DNA of 64,000 nt from an uncultured Ardenticatenia bacterium (lineage in GTDB: Bacteria > Chloroflexota > Anaerolineae > 4572-78 > NAK82), in assembly GCA_937127125.1 (NCBI GenBank), contig CAKZLO010000034.1, forward strand, positions 413,798-477,797, written 5' to 3'. The stretch's first letter is position 1. Every line of letters begins with the position of its first letter. The translations under genes were made by a program, and so were the position numbers. Below are positions 18,033 through 27,727 of this stretch, piece after piece. The notes beneath the pieces are model-generated. The model searched no databases. It saw only the letters and a list, made by a program, of their open reading frames with translations, and was not told the origin of the DNA.

Positions 18033-19718
18033 GTGACTCGTCACCAACTGATCGTTGGAGCACTTTATGCCGTCCCGTTGATATTCCTGGCACTGTTCTT
18101 CTTTTACCCGCTGCTGGCCATTCTCATTATCAGCTTTGCCCCAGAAGGGGTGCCTGACCTGAGAGCATTGTACAAGCTGGTCAGCAGCGGGTATTACTTG
18201 CGCACGTTGGGTTTTACGGTCTGGCAAGCAGCACTGTCAACGCTCTTGACAGTGGTGTTGGCACTGCCGGGTGCCTATATCTTTGCGCGTTACCGCTTTC
18301 GAGGCAAATGGTTGCTGCAGGCCTTAACCACTATCCCCTTCGTGCTCCCTACCGTGGTGGTGGCTAATGCCTTCACCGCCTTGTTGGGACCGCAGGGACG
18401 CCTCAATTTGATTCTCATGGCATTGCTTGGCCGTTCTGAGCCTGTGATTGACCTGCAACATACCATTTGGATCATCTTAGCCGCTCATGTCTTCTACAAC
18501 TATGCTGTGGTTTTGCGTATCGTGAGCAGCTTCTGGTCTAACCTCAGCCCGCGCGTCGAGGAAGCGGCGCGGATGCTAGGTGCTCGCCCACTTGCTGTGT
18601 GGTGGCACGTTACCTTGCCGTTGCTGATGCCAGCATTGGCTGCTTCTGGATTGCTTGTGTTTATCTTCTGTTTCACCAGTTTCGGAGTGATTCTCATCCT
18701 GGGTGGGCCACGTTTTGCTACATTGGAAGTGGAGATCTATCGTCAGACCGTCAACTATTTCAACTTGCCGGTGGCAGCTGCTCTCTCCTTGATCCAGATC
18801 GTGTTCACATTCGGGCTGATGTGGCTATACACCCAGCTGCAGCGACGTAGCAGTGTGCCACTGGAAATGCGAGCTGTCGCACAGACGCAGCGCAGACCTG
18901 CCAGCTGGCGTGCTCGCATCCTGGTGGGCGTCAACGTGTTAGCTATGATTACAGGATTGCTGTTGCCTTTGCTAGCGCTGGTAGAACGTTCTTTCACCCT
19001 CGGAGGCAACTTGACTCTGCGCTATTATGCAGAACTGTTTGTCAACCGACGTGATTCACTGCTCTATGTGCCACCCATTCAAGCAGTGCTCAACTCGCTC
19101 AGTTTTGCTGTTGTCACAATGTTCCTGGCACTGACGCTTGGCACGTTGGGTGCTGCTATGTTGGCCCGTACGACACGTAGCAAATCTGGTCAGAAGCTTC
19201 AATCTCTACTCGATCCATTGCTTATGCTTCCATTAGGTACCTCTGCTGTCACGCTGGGCTTTGGCTTTATTGTGGCGCTGGACAAACCCCCCCTTAATTT
19301 ACGCGCTTCGCCGCTCCTGATGCCCTTGGCACATACGTTGGTTGCTTTTCCTTTTGTGGTGCGCAGCCTGTTGCCAGCGCTGCGTGGCATCAAACCGTCT
19401 TTGCGCGAAGCCGCTATTGTGCTGGGGGCCACTCCTTGGCGCGTATGGCGTGAGGTAGTATTGCCCATCACAGGGCGTGCGTTGTTGGTCGGCGCTGTTT
19501 TTGCTTTCACCATTAGCATGGGTGAATTTGGTGCCACTGCATTGATTGCGCGCCCGCAGCTGCCGACTTTGCCGGTCGCAATCTTTCGTTTCCTGGGACA
19601 ACCGGGTCTGCTGAATTATGGCCAGGCACTAGCAATGAGCACACTTCTCATGCTCGTTTGCACGGTGGGTATGCTAGCTATCGAGCGTTTCCGTGTTGGA
19701 GGGGTAGGCGAGTTCTGA
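18033..19718 (+). CDS. thiP: Thiamine ABC transporter permease
   Basis: A 561-residue fused permease with two transmembrane halves of about six helices each, as in ThiP. Each half has its EAA loop for ATPase docking: VEEAARMLGARPLAVWWHVT at about 170-190 and REAAIVLGATPWRVWREV at about 455-473. It forms the membrane channel for thiamine import with ThiB. The start is GTG 18033, 7 nt after the thiB stop; the ATG at 18024 runs into a stop at once. The ATPase gene thiQ, which normally completes this operon, is not downstream: the next gene is an aminotransferase under its own promoter. Confidence 0.93.
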   Translation: MTRHQLIVGALYAVPLIFLALFFFYPLLAILIISFAPEGVPDLRALYKLVSSGYYLRTLGFTVWQAALSTLLTVVLALPGAYIFARYRFRGKWLLQALTTIPFVLPTVVVANAFTALLGPQGRLNLILMALLGRSEPVIDLQHTIWIILAAHVFYNYAVVLRIVSSFWSNLSPRVEEAARMLGARPLAVWWHVTLPLLMPALAASGLLVFIFCFTSFGVILILGGPRFATLEVEIYRQTVNYFNLPVAAALSLIQIVFTFGLMWLYTQLQRRSSVPLEMRAVAQTQRRPASWRARILVGVNVLAMITGLLLPLLALVERSFTLGGNLTLRYYAELFVNRRDSLLYVPPIQAVLNSLSFAVVTMFLALTLGTLGAAMLARTTRSKSGQKLQSLLDPLLMLPLGTSAVTLGFGFIVALDKPPLNLRASPLLMPLAHTLVAFPFVVRSLLPALRGIKPSLREAAIVLGATPWRVWREVVLPITGRALLVGAVFAFTISMGEFGATALIARPQLPTLPVAIFRFLGQPGLLNYGQALAMSTLLMLVCTVGMLAIERFRVGGVGEF

Positions 19719-19764
19719 GCAACTGGTACATCTGTTGGTCCCTAGATGAGAGGGTGCAGCGCTT

Positions 19765-19793
19765 TTGGTATGGTCAGGAGCACGTGCTATACT
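19765..19793 (+). promoter_or_regulatory. Putative promoter of the PatB-type aminotransferase
   Basis: TTGGTA (19765-19770) and TATACT (19788-19793) with a 17-nt spacer lie 75 nt before the aminotransferase start. The -10 matches five of six consensus bases and the -35 four. Confidence 0.5.
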
Positions 19794-19867
19794 CAATTAC
19801 CCAGTGTTTGGAGAGCTTTTGACTCGTTTGCAGCTGACAATCTTCTCATTTGGTATCACACACAACA

Positions 19868-21031
19868 ATGCACTACGACTTTGATACTCCCATCGATCGG
19901 CGTCAATCCGACAGTGAGAAATGGAGCCGTTATCCCGATGATGTGCTGCCGCTTTGGGTAGCAGACATGGATTTTGTGTCGGCGGAGGCTGTGATACGGG
20001 CACTCCGGCAACGTGTGGCGCATGGTGTATTCGGCTATGCTAGCGAGCCAACAGAATTGCGGCGAGTTTTAGTCGAACGATTGCTTCGCCTCTATGAATG
20101 GCCAGTCTCAGAGGAACATCTTGTGTTCGTGCCTGGGGTGGTGGTTGGTTTCAACTTAGCCTGTCGTGCAGTAGCATCGCCCGGTGATGCTGTTTTGGTG
20201 CAGACGCCGGTCTATCCTCCCATCTTAGAAGCGCCAGGTAATGCCAACTTGCAGTGCAAGGTTGTGCCGCTAGTGCAAGGCGTGGATGGCTGTTATTACA
20301 TCGATTTCGATCTATTTGAGAGAAGCATCGATGAACACACGCGCCTTTTCATTTTATGCAATCCGCATAACCCTGTAGGACGCGTTTTCAAGCGTGAAGA
20401 GCTGAAGTGCATCGCGGAGATCTGTCTACGTCACAACCTGATCATATGTTCGGATGAGATTCACTGTGACATGGTCTTTTCTGGTCATCGTCACATTCCC
20501 ATCGCTGCGATAGATCCTGCCGTCGCAATGTGCACTATTACCCTGATGGCGCCGAGCAAAACGTTCAACATTGCTGGCTTACAGTGCTCGTTTGCCGTGA
20601 TCCCCAACGCTGCCCTGCGTCAACGCTTCCGGGCGGCACGCGCCGGGCTGGTGCCACAGGTGAATCTTATGGGCTTCACTGCTGCGCTGGCAGCTTATCG
20701 AGATGGACAATCTTGGCTGGACGAGGTGTTGGTCTATCTGGAGGCAAACCGTGATCTTGTCGTAGAATATGTTAACACCTGCATGAATGGGGTTAAAGTG
20801 TGTCGACCCGAGGCAACCATGTTGGCCTGGCTTGATTGTCGCAGCGCACCTGTCCAAGGAAATCCTTATCGCTTTTTCCTAGAGCGTGCTCGCGTGGCGT
20901 TAAGTGATGGCACACTGTTTGGGTTGGGCGGTGAAGGTTTTGTGCGGCTGAACTTTGGGTGCCCGCGCAGTATTCTGGTGGAGGCGCTGGAGCGTATGTG
21001 CTATGCCCTGAACGGCGCGTCAGGTCGATGA
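19868..21031 (+). CDS. PatB/MalY-family PLP aminotransferase (putative cystathionine beta-lyase)
   Basis: A 387-residue fold-type I PLP enzyme. It opens with the family's HYDFDTPIDRRQSDSEKW and VLPLWVADMDF. The cofactor region reads LCNPHNPVGRVF, ICSDEIHCDM and APSKTFNIAGLQCSF, with the Schiff-base lysine in PSKTFN. PatB/MalY enzymes are C-S beta-lyases acting on cystathionine, or regulators/aminotransferases in some species. ATG 19868 was preferred over TTG 19850, because family sequences begin at MHYDF. No Shine-Dalgarno is visible, so translation may depend on a weak or unusual signal. It ends 9 nt from the convergent priA. Confidence 0.85.
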   Translation: MHYDFDTPIDRRQSDSEKWSRYPDDVLPLWVADMDFVSAEAVIRALRQRVAHGVFGYASEPTELRRVLVERLLRLYEWPVSEEHLVFVPGVVVGFNLACRAVASPGDAVLVQTPVYPPILEAPGNANLQCKVVPLVQGVDGCYYIDFDLFERSIDEHTRLFILCNPHNPVGRVFKREELKCIAEICLRHNLIICSDEIHCDMVFSGHRHIPIAAIDPAVAMCTITLMAPSKTFNIAGLQCSFAVIPNAALRQRFRAARAGLVPQVNLMGFTAALAAYRDGQSWLDEVLVYLEANRDLVVEYVNTCMNGVKVCRPEATMLAWLDCRSAPVQGNPYRFFLERARVALSDGTLFGLGGEGFVRLNFGCPRSILVEALERMCYALNGASGR

Positions 21032-21040
21032 ATGATATTG

Positions 21041-24001
21041 CTACAACAAATCCACTGGGTCCACGTCCACACGCCAGCCGATGGGCAGCGTTACTGGACG
21101 CAAAACGTCCTCCGGGTGGTCGGCACGCACCAGGATATGCCAGCGGTAATTTCCTCCTAACTGCTCGTAGAAACACGGGGCTGGTCCAATAACTTCTACG
21201 CCAGGTACACCCATGCGTGCGATGTGCAGCCGCAGCTGTTGCGCCATACGCTCCGCCTCGTGCTGTGCCCGTTCAGCACCGGAGCCGACGTAGATCAACC
21301 GCGCGAGCCGTTTAAAGGGTGGATAGTGGGCTTGGTAGCGGCTGCGCAGCTCATCGCGGTAGAACAGGGCATAATCATGCCGTGCGGCAGCTTGGATGAG
21401 TGCCAGCTCGGGATGGTAGGTCTGAATGATCACTCGTCCGCCCAGAGGGCTGCGTCCTGCACGGCCAGCGACTTGCATCAATAGCTGAAATGTGCGCTCG
21501 GCGGCTCGAAAATTGGGCAGGTAAAGTGCCACATCGGCGCTGATCACGCCTACTAGGGTTACACGTGGCAGATCTAACCCCTTGGCAATCATCTGAGTGC
21601 CCACCAGCACGTTGGCGCGTCCACTGATAAATTCCTGTAGAAAGGCTTCGTGACTGCCACGCAGACGTGCACTGTCAGCGTCCCAGCGCAGTACGCGCGC
21701 TTGAGGGAATGTCTCACGTACGGCAGCTTCAACACGTTCTGTGCCGATGCCGAAATAGCGAATGCGAGTGCTGTGACACTGGGGACATTGCGCTGGGCTG
21801 ATCTGTCGTCGGTTGCAATGATGGCAGATCAACAGCGTTTGCCCTTCATGATACGTGAGCGGAGTGCGGCAGCGTGCACAGCGTGCCACATAACCGCAAT
21901 CGCGACACAGGACAAAAGTTGCCGTGCCACGCCGGTTGAGGAAAAGAATAACCTGCTGGCCAGCGTCCAGTGTTTGCCGCACGGCCTGTTGCAGTGCACG
22001 GCTAAAGATGGAGCGATTGCCTGCCTTGAGCTCCTCTGCCAAGTTCACCACTTGCACCCGCGGCAGGGGCAGGGTGCGCCATTCCCTTGTCTTCGACGAT
22101 GTTGCTATGCTAGTAGCCGCTCGATCACGCGTTGGCCATTCATCACGGTGAGCGAGCACACGACGTGGCAATGTGATCAGCTGGATCTCGCCGCGTTCGG
22201 CACGACGGTAGGTGACTACGTCCGGTGTGGCACTGCCCAGAACCACAGTGGCCCCAGTCAGACGCCCCAGCTGCAACGCTACATCGCGGGCATGGTAGCG
22301 CGGCGTCCGCTCCGCCTTGTAGGCGGGTTCATGTTCTTCGTCCACCACGATCAGCCCTAGATCGCGCACTGGTGCAAACAGTGCACTGCGCGCACCTACC
22401 ACCACTGGCAAGCTCCCATCGTGCACACGCTGCCATGTATCGAAACGCGCCCCCAGCGAGAGATCACTGTGCCATACAGCTACCTTTCCGGGAAAGCGTG
22501 CTGCTACACGCTGAATCGTCTGTGCGGCAAGCGCGATTTCAGGCACCAGCACGATGGCACCCTTGCCCCTCTCCAATGCGCTGGCGATTGCTCGCAAGTA
22601 TACCTCTGTTTTGCCGGAGCCGGTCACACCATGTAATAAGAATGCACGGCCAGCCGCCTCCGGCGCGCTGATCGCTTGCCAGGCTGCTTCTTGCTCTGGT
22701 GTCAGGGATGGCGGTCGTTCTAAGGCAAAGTGGCGGTCGGCCAGCGGGTCGCGCCAGCGTCGTTCTTCGTCCAGTGCTACCAGGCCAGCGGCAGCCAGGC
22801 GGCGCAATGTTTCTAGCGTAGCACCCGTTTGAACATATACCCAACCGACCCACACGCGTCCTCCTTCACGTGCCAGCAAATCGAGCACAGCAGCCATTGG
22901 GGTAGCATTGCGCAGCTCGATCACGGCATCGAACACTTCCTCCGGTTCCAGCGCCAGTGCAGCAGTAGCTGGCTCTTGCCAACGTTGCACATATCCTTTC
23001 TTTATCAAGCTGGACAAAATGGAAGCAGGGATTTCCAGTGCTTGGACGTCGTGAGGGCCAGGATGTTCTCCTAGAAAAGCCATGGCTTTATGCTGGGAAG
23101 GTGCTCTTTTCAACTCCTGCAATGCTGTCTGTAGTGCTTCGCTCCTAAGAGGCGTGGCAATTAACGTGCGTGTTGGGTTGAATTGGATATAGCCGCGCAC
23201 GGCTAGCTCCCGTACTACCCCTTCTCCGCAATCTACTGCTTTGAGCACTTCATCCAGCGTGGGCAGCGGGTCATCCGAGGCTGCCAAGTACAGGAGCACA
23301 TCAGCCTGCTTAGAGGGACGACCTAAGTGGATCACGGTGGTCATTGCTTCCTCAGGTGTGACGATCAGCTCTACTGTGCGATCCAAGTGTGCCGTCACAC
23401 GTGGTGGCGCCAGCCGATGCGAAAGACGCACCGCTCCAATGTCAACCAGAAGTTTGAGAGCGGAGGGATCCAACTCAGATGTCGGGGTGACACCACGACG
23501 TTGCAGGTAGAGGTACAGAGCAGCTGCGCGCGCGTCGATATCAGGGGGCAACGTTTTGTCTGGGACAGCTTCTGCCACCTGTTGAGAAGAACGACGGACA
23601 CCGGGTGGCAGAAACAGCCAGATACACTCGCTGAGTGGGGCGAGGTAATAGTGGCTGAGCCAACGCGCCAATTTCAGCTGTATTTCATTTAGCGCTAGTG
23701 AGCGATCAAGCAGGGTGGTAATGGGACGTACAGCGACGCCCTCAGGCGCTGTCTCGCGCAGGTTTATGATCACGCCCTGCAGCGTTTCATTGCGGAAGGG
23801 GACCTCCACTAGCTGCCCAGGCATCACCTGATCACAAAGCTCTTTTGGGACCAGGTAAGTGAACGTGCGCAGCAACGCATCCTCGGCATAAGGTTCATCC
23901 GTTGCCGGTGGTTGTATCTGCCGTGTCAGCGGGCGGCGCACAAGTGGGCGATTGATAACAATTTCGGCGTAAAGAGGGCGCGAGATGGCGTCTCCGGTCA
24001 A
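21041..24001 (-). CDS. priA: Primosomal protein N' (PriA helicase) with enlarged middle region
   Basis: PriA restarts stalled replication forks by binding branched DNA and loading the replicative helicase. Residues 1-130 are the 3'-end-binding domain. Walker A GVTGSGKTE is at 458-466, with DEEH further on, and the helicase has the inserted zinc region CRDCGYVARCARC...CHHC...CPQC typical of the family. At 986 residues it is about 250 longer than usual. The extra length lies between the DNA-binding domain and Walker A, where three or four winged-helix-like segments follow one another (about 157-196, 233-275, 302-342 and 366-411). The start is TTG 24001, which overlaps the stop of the MEMO gene by 4 nt, with GGAG 5 nt upstream. 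Confidence 0.93.
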   Translation of the reverse strand: MTGDAISRPLYAEIVINRPLVRRPLTRQIQPPATDEPYAEDALLRTFTYLVPKELCDQVMPGQLVEVPFRNETLQGVIINLRETAPEGVAVRPITTLLDRSLALNEIQLKLARWLSHYYLAPLSECIWLFLPPGVRRSSQQVAEAVPDKTLPPDIDARAAALYLYLQRRGVTPTSELDPSALKLLVDIGAVRLSHRLAPPRVTAHLDRTVELIVTPEEAMTTVIHLGRPSKQADVLLYLAASDDPLPTLDEVLKAVDCGEGVVRELAVRGYIQFNPTRTLIATPLRSEALQTALQELKRAPSQHKAMAFLGEHPGPHDVQALEIPASILSSLIKKGYVQRWQEPATAALALEPEEVFDAVIELRNATPMAAVLDLLAREGGRVWVGWVYVQTGATLETLRRLAAAGLVALDEERRWRDPLADRHFALERPPSLTPEQEAAWQAISAPEAAGRAFLLHGVTGSGKTEVYLRAIASALERGKGAIVLVPEIALAAQTIQRVAARFPGKVAVWHSDLSLGARFDTWQRVHDGSLPVVVGARSALFAPVRDLGLIVVDEEHEPAYKAERTPRYHARDVALQLGRLTGATVVLGSATPDVVTYRRAERGEIQLITLPRRVLAHRDEWPTRDRAATSIATSSKTREWRTLPLPRVQVVNLAEELKAGNRSIFSRALQQAVRQTLDAGQQVILFLNRRGTATFVLCRDCGYVARCARCRTPLTYHEGQTLLICHHCNRRQISPAQCPQCHSTRIRYFGIGTERVEAAVRETFPQARVLRWDADSARLRGSHEAFLQEFISGRANVLVGTQMIAKGLDLPRVTLVGVISADVALYLPNFRAAERTFQLLMQVAGRAGRSPLGGRVIIQTYHPELALIQAAARHDYALFYRDELRSRYQAHYPPFKRLARLIYVGSGAERAQHEAERMAQQLRLHIARMGVPGVEVIGPAPCFYEQLGGNYRWHILVRADHPEDVLRPVTLPIGWRVDVDPVDLL

Positions 24002-24840
24002 GTGCTCCTGCCCTTAGGACGGGTTAGAACCACGGCAGCGTAACCTACCACCTGTGCTCGATCTGGCCAGACGTCACCCGAGGTGGCATACTTCACCAGC
24101 TGGGCGTGCTCTGCGCCCAGCTCTCGCGCAGCGAACATCATCGCTGCGACTGGTCCTCCTCCGCATGCGTGTGCCTGGTCGCGTGACAAAGCCATACACA
24201 GTCCTTCAGGGTCGAATGAAAGGATATACTGCAAGGTGTTGTGGTCGAGCTCACGTGCTACTGCCTCGGGGTGGTAATGTGACAGGTCGGTACTTGCGAC
24301 CAGCAATGCACGTTTCTCCCGTACCAGTTGAGCGACCGCTGTGCCCAATTCTCGGCATACGGATGGCGACTGGCTGCCCATCATCACTGGGAGCAGGCGG
24401 AAGCTGGGTAATGCTACTTGAAGGAAGGGAAGCTGAACTTCCAGAGAATGCTCCCGGTCGTGGCGGATACGTCGCATCGTCACGAAATGACCCAACTCTG
24501 CAACTAAACCCATGTCCACTGACACATCGCCGAGCGGGGTGTGCCAAGCCGAATAGTCGGGCACAGCTAGTCCTCCCATCGTGGCGCCGGTGTGATCTGG
24601 TCCAATCAACACCACCAGGTCATAGGTACCGTCACGCACTTGACGATACCCAGCACCAGCGACATGGCCGGAGAAATAATAACCCGCGTGAGGTGCGATC
24701 AGGCCAATCACCTCGCCTGGCAGGTCAAGCGTCTTAGCGCTCTCGATGTAGCTGTTGACCTCGCGTCGCAGCTCAGCGCCAGAGGCAGGATACCAACGGT
24801 CATCGGCACACACGGCGGGTCGAGTTCTCTGTTCTGTCAT
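23998..24840 (-). CDS. MEMO-family protein (AmmeMemoRadiSam system protein B type)
   Basis: A 280-residue MEMO1-like protein, related to class III non-heme iron dioxygenases. Family motifs are present: AVCADDRWYPASG, GLIAPHAGYYFSG, LIGPDHTG, HTPLGDVSVD, DREHSLEVQLPFLQ and VASTDLSHYHP. The His/Asp residues of these motifs line the metal pocket in the family. The biochemical role is unsettled; bacterial and archaeal members often neighbour AMMECR1 and radical-SAM genes, which are absent here. ATG 24840 has GGGAGG 8 nt upstream; GTG 24849 overlaps that signal. Its TTGA stop overlaps the priA start, so the two genes are translationally coupled. Confidence 0.88.
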   Translation of the reverse strand: MTEQRTRPAVCADDRWYPASGAELRREVNSYIESAKTLDLPGEVIGLIAPHAGYYFSGHVAGAGYRQVRDGTYDLVVLIGPDHTGATMGGLAVPDYSAWHTPLGDVSVDMGLVAELGHFVTMRRIRHDREHSLEVQLPFLQVALPSFRLLPVMMGSQSPSVCRELGTAVAQLVREKRALLVASTDLSHYHPEAVARELDHNTLQYILSFDPEGLCMALSRDQAHACGGGPVAAMMFAARELGAEHAQLVKYATSGDVWPDRAQVVGYAAVVLTRPKGRST

Positions 24841-24920
24841 CAAAACCACCTCCCGCTAACCATTTCCCTTACCGCTGCACTGTAGATCCAGAAACATCTA
24901 TCTGCTGCGTCTCTCCGCAG

Positions 24921-25811
24921 TCACTTCTGTTTGGCGCTGACTCGGAATAGCACTGCCTGTGCGGCATCGCGCACTGCCTTGCCTTTTGCAAGCTCTGCTA
25001 GGTTGTTGACCGCTTCCTTGCCACTTTGCAGGATGCCAATCAGCGAATGGGCTGGCCCTGGCCCAGCGCCGATGATCAAACCAGTGACCAGCATATCAAG
25101 AATGCGTGGCATCGGGATGCCGAGCACGCGGAACATTCCTAGATCACCAATAACTGCTACTACCAGCCCTGCCAACAGGCCGACCCAGATGGAAAGTGCT
25201 CGCTTCCAGGCGCGGTATTCGGGGGCACTGGTCCAACTGCGCAGACGAGCCTCTGCCTTTGCCAGACGTTCCTCAGCTTCTTGCAATGCCTGGATTGAGG
25301 CAGGGGTCAGCGTCACCGCAGCAGCCTCTGCGGCTGCTGCAGCGGCTTCATAAGCTTCTTGGTACTCGCGACCGATCCAGTCAAGTGTCTCCCGTGGCGC
25401 TGCCAATATCTCGGCGGTACACCGTGTCGTCTGCTCGAACCAATCGAAGGCGGTCTCTAGCAAGCGCTCGATCGCCACGGAGACTGCTACTAATGGCGCC
25501 AGTACGACGGCGACATCACCTACCTGTTGCACCACAGGTGGGATGGTGAACAACCACAGGAGGCCGCCACTTTCGCCAAGCGAACGCAACACAGCCAGCA
25601 CAACACCCACCGACAGCAATGCAGCGAACAGCACTCGAATGTCGAGTGTCCACTTGCGACCCATCAGCTGACGTGCCATATTCTGCCTGCGCCGCACAGC
25701 TTCTGCCGCTGTGATCTTGCCCTCGGTCAGCATTGCATCGAGTCTCGCCAGCTGGTTGCGCACCGCACCGACCTGCGCGGTACGCTGCATCGAAGAGTTT
25801 GGGATGGACAT
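24921..25811 (-). CDS. Membrane protein with central coiled coil, function unknown
   Basis: A 296-residue protein. A short helical N-terminus (ending RQLMGRKW) leads to two membrane helices (about 60-80 and 92-125), then an Ala/Glu-rich helical, probably coiled-coil, region (about 130-200) and two further hydrophobic segments (about 207-230 and 240-258). The C-terminal motif GLIIGAGPGPAHSLIGILQSGKEAVNNL recalls small holin-like or bacteriophage-associated membrane modules, but no phage gene surrounds it. ATG 25811 follows AAAGGGGG by 5-6 nt. It lies upstream of the MEMO-priA pair with a gap of 80 nt. Confidence 0.6.
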   Translation of the reverse strand: MSIPNSSMQRTAQVGAVRNQLARLDAMLTEGKITAAEAVRRRQNMARQLMGRKWTLDIRVLFAALLSVGVVLAVLRSLGESGGLLWLFTIPPVVQQVGDVAVVLAPLVAVSVAIERLLETAFDWFEQTTRCTAEILAAPRETLDWIGREYQEAYEAAAAAAEAAAVTLTPASIQALQEAEERLAKAEARLRSWTSAPEYRAWKRALSIWVGLLAGLVVAVIGDLGMFRVLGIPMPRILDMLVTGLIIGAGPGPAHSLIGILQSGKEAVNNLAELAKGKAVRDAAQAVLFRVSAKQK

Positions 25812-26166
25812 AGTCGCCCCCTTTCATTAGTGTAGCTTCAGAAGAGATTGGATCGAAAGACCACTGGCACAATTCTTCACAACCCATGTTAACACAAAAG
25901 ATGCACATCTGAAAGAGATAATGTTGTGCTGGGACAACCAAAAGACCCTGATGAGGATGTTCAACATCTTGGGACATCTACGAGGGATGAAGTTATGCAA
26001 ATCCTCACTTTGGAGGGTATGCAGGATAAGAGAGCTGCTTCCTATCTAGGACCTAGGAGGATGTAACGCTACAGTCAAAAACGGGGGTCGAACTGACAAA
26101 TACTAATAGATCAGGTAACTTCGTAGGAGCAATTTCGAAGCATTGTGCTTATCTCGGCTAACAGTG
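25812..26166. other. Intergenic region, no gene recognised
   Basis: About 355 nt between the end of the CCA-polymerase gene and the start of the membrane coiled-coil gene, both on the minus strand. It must hold the promoter of the membrane gene and the end of the suc-cca transcript. I find neither a convincing -35/-10 pair nor an intrinsic terminator. Confidence 0.5.
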
Positions 26167-27717
26167 CTAAGGAGAAGGGTTCCCTGCTGAGCGAACAGAC
26201 CGGCCAGGTGTGGCATCCACTCGCGCGCGTATCCATTCCCACGCCTGTGCGCGCGTAGTCACCTCTCCTGCCGCCTGCGCTTCCTGCAGGTCGCGCAATA
26301 AGGTGCCAATCAATGGCCCAGGAGATAATCCCAATTGATCAACAATCTCACCGCCGCTGAGCAAGGGTGGCGGCGAGACAATCTCGCCTCGCCGCTCAAA
26401 GTAAGCCTCTAGCAGCTGCCCGACAACTATAGACACTTTGTCTGAGTCTTCGCGGGCTTCCGGCCTATCGGCTGTCGCATTCTCGGCCAGAGCGAGCAAC
26501 GCGATACTTACTCCGACCTCGCCTACATCGCGGAAGAAACGATGCAGTGCACGTCGGCTTACGGTTACCTCCCGTGCCAATAGCAGTGGACGGAGATGCC
26601 AGCGCACTATGGACGCCACCCATTCATTCACTGGACGAGAGAAATGCAGGCGCGCCAAAACCTTTCTTGCCAGTTGAGATCCCACCTTCTCATGGTCAAA
26701 GTAGTGGATGTTGCCATCTTCGTGGCGTCCGAACGTGGATGGCTTGCCAATGTCGTGCAATAGTGCGGCCAAAATCAACAACACGCGACGGTCGTAGCCA
26801 TCTCCAACCAATGTGGCCAGATGTTGTATGATGTGCTCGTAATAAGGTAGGACTGTATCTGGCAGGGCATGGTTACCCTCAAGCAAGTTGTATAGCGCCT
26901 GTGTTACCTGTATTGAGTGGGCAAAACAGTCCTTTGTACTGCCGGGCTGGGGTAAACCTTTCAAAGTGTTCAGTTCAGGTAGGATGACATCCAGCAGGCC
27001 GAATGTATCCATTTGCTTCAGCGATGTGGCTGGATTTGGCAGAGAGAGGATTTTCATGAGCTCATCGCGCACTCGTTCTGAGGAGATCCTACTGAGCAGA
27101 GGAGCTGCAGCGTGGATCAAAGCAGCAGTGTGTGGATCAATGCGAAAGCCGAATTGAGCGCATAGGCGCACCGCGCGTAGCGCGCGTACTGCGTCATCGG
27201 ATAGCGCGTATTCTGAAGTAGCACGCAGTCGGCCAGCACGCAGATCGTCTATTCCGCCAAGTGGATCCAGCACCGTCAGTGGATGTTGGGTGAGGTCTAC
27301 TGCCATCGCATTGACGCAAAAATCGCGGCGTGCAAGGTCCTCCCAGAGTGTTATCCCCTGATAGGCTGCCACATCAATCACACGCCAGTCTGGTCGGCCT
27401 ACTGTGCCAAATACGACACGCCCTACGTCGCGTTCGTGATCCAGGACATAAAAAGCGGCACCAAATTCATTCGCCAAACAGCGTGCTAGGGAGATACCCC
27501 CACGTGGCACCAATAGGTCAAAATCGTAGGTCTGAGCTGGCACTGTTAGATCAGCTTTCAGGTCGGGCAGACTGCGCAATAAGCCATCGCGGATCGCCCC
27601 ACCTACCAGAAAGCATGGTTGCGTTACCAGAGGCAACCAATGCAATAGTTTTTCGATCAGGGGGTCGCCGTTCGATCCACTTAAGCACTTGGCAGAAGCA
27701 AACACGTGTGGGGTCAA
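26167..27717 (-). CDS. tRNA nucleotidyltransferase / poly(A) polymerase with HD domain
   Basis: A 516-residue class II nucleotidyltransferase. The catalytic head has [12 protein letters not shown], the Asp pair in [21 protein letters not shown] and [17 protein letters not shown]. The neck follows, with [20 protein letters not shown]. An HD-type phosphohydrolase domain is at about 305-420 (ALLHDIGKP...HDHEKVG-like, here YFDHEKVGS). It adds CCA to tRNA 3' ends or adenylates RNA; the two activities cannot be told apart by eye. The start is TTG 27717, 10 nt after the sucD stop, with AAGG 9 nt upstream and no early in-frame ATG. It appears to be the third gene of the sucC-sucD transcript. Confidence 0.88.
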   Translation of the reverse strand: MTPHVFASAKCLSGSNGDPLIEKLLHWLPLVTQPCFLVGGAIRDGLLRSLPDLKADLTVPAQTYDFDLLVPRGGISLARCLANEFGAAFYVLDHERDVGRVVFGTVGRPDWRVIDVAAYQGITLWEDLARRDFCVNAMAVDLTQHPLTVLDPLGGIDDLRAGRLRATSEYALSDDAVRALRAVRLCAQFGFRIDPHTAALIHAAAPLLSRISSERVRDELMKILSLPNPATSLKQMDTFGLLDVILPELNTLKGLPQPGSTKDCFAHSIQVTQALYNLLEGNHALPDTVLPYYEHIIQHLATLVGDGYDRRVLLILAALLHDIGKPSTFGRHEDGNIHYFDHEKVGSQLARKVLARLHFSRPVNEWVASIVRWHLRPLLLAREVTVSRRALHRFFRDVGEVGVSIALLALAENATADRPEAREDSDKVSIVVGQLLEAYFERRGEIVSPPPLLSGGEIVDQLGLSPGPLIGTLLRDLQEAQAAGEVTTRAQAWEWIRARVDATPGRSVRSAGNPSP

Positions 27718-27727
27718 GATCGGAACC

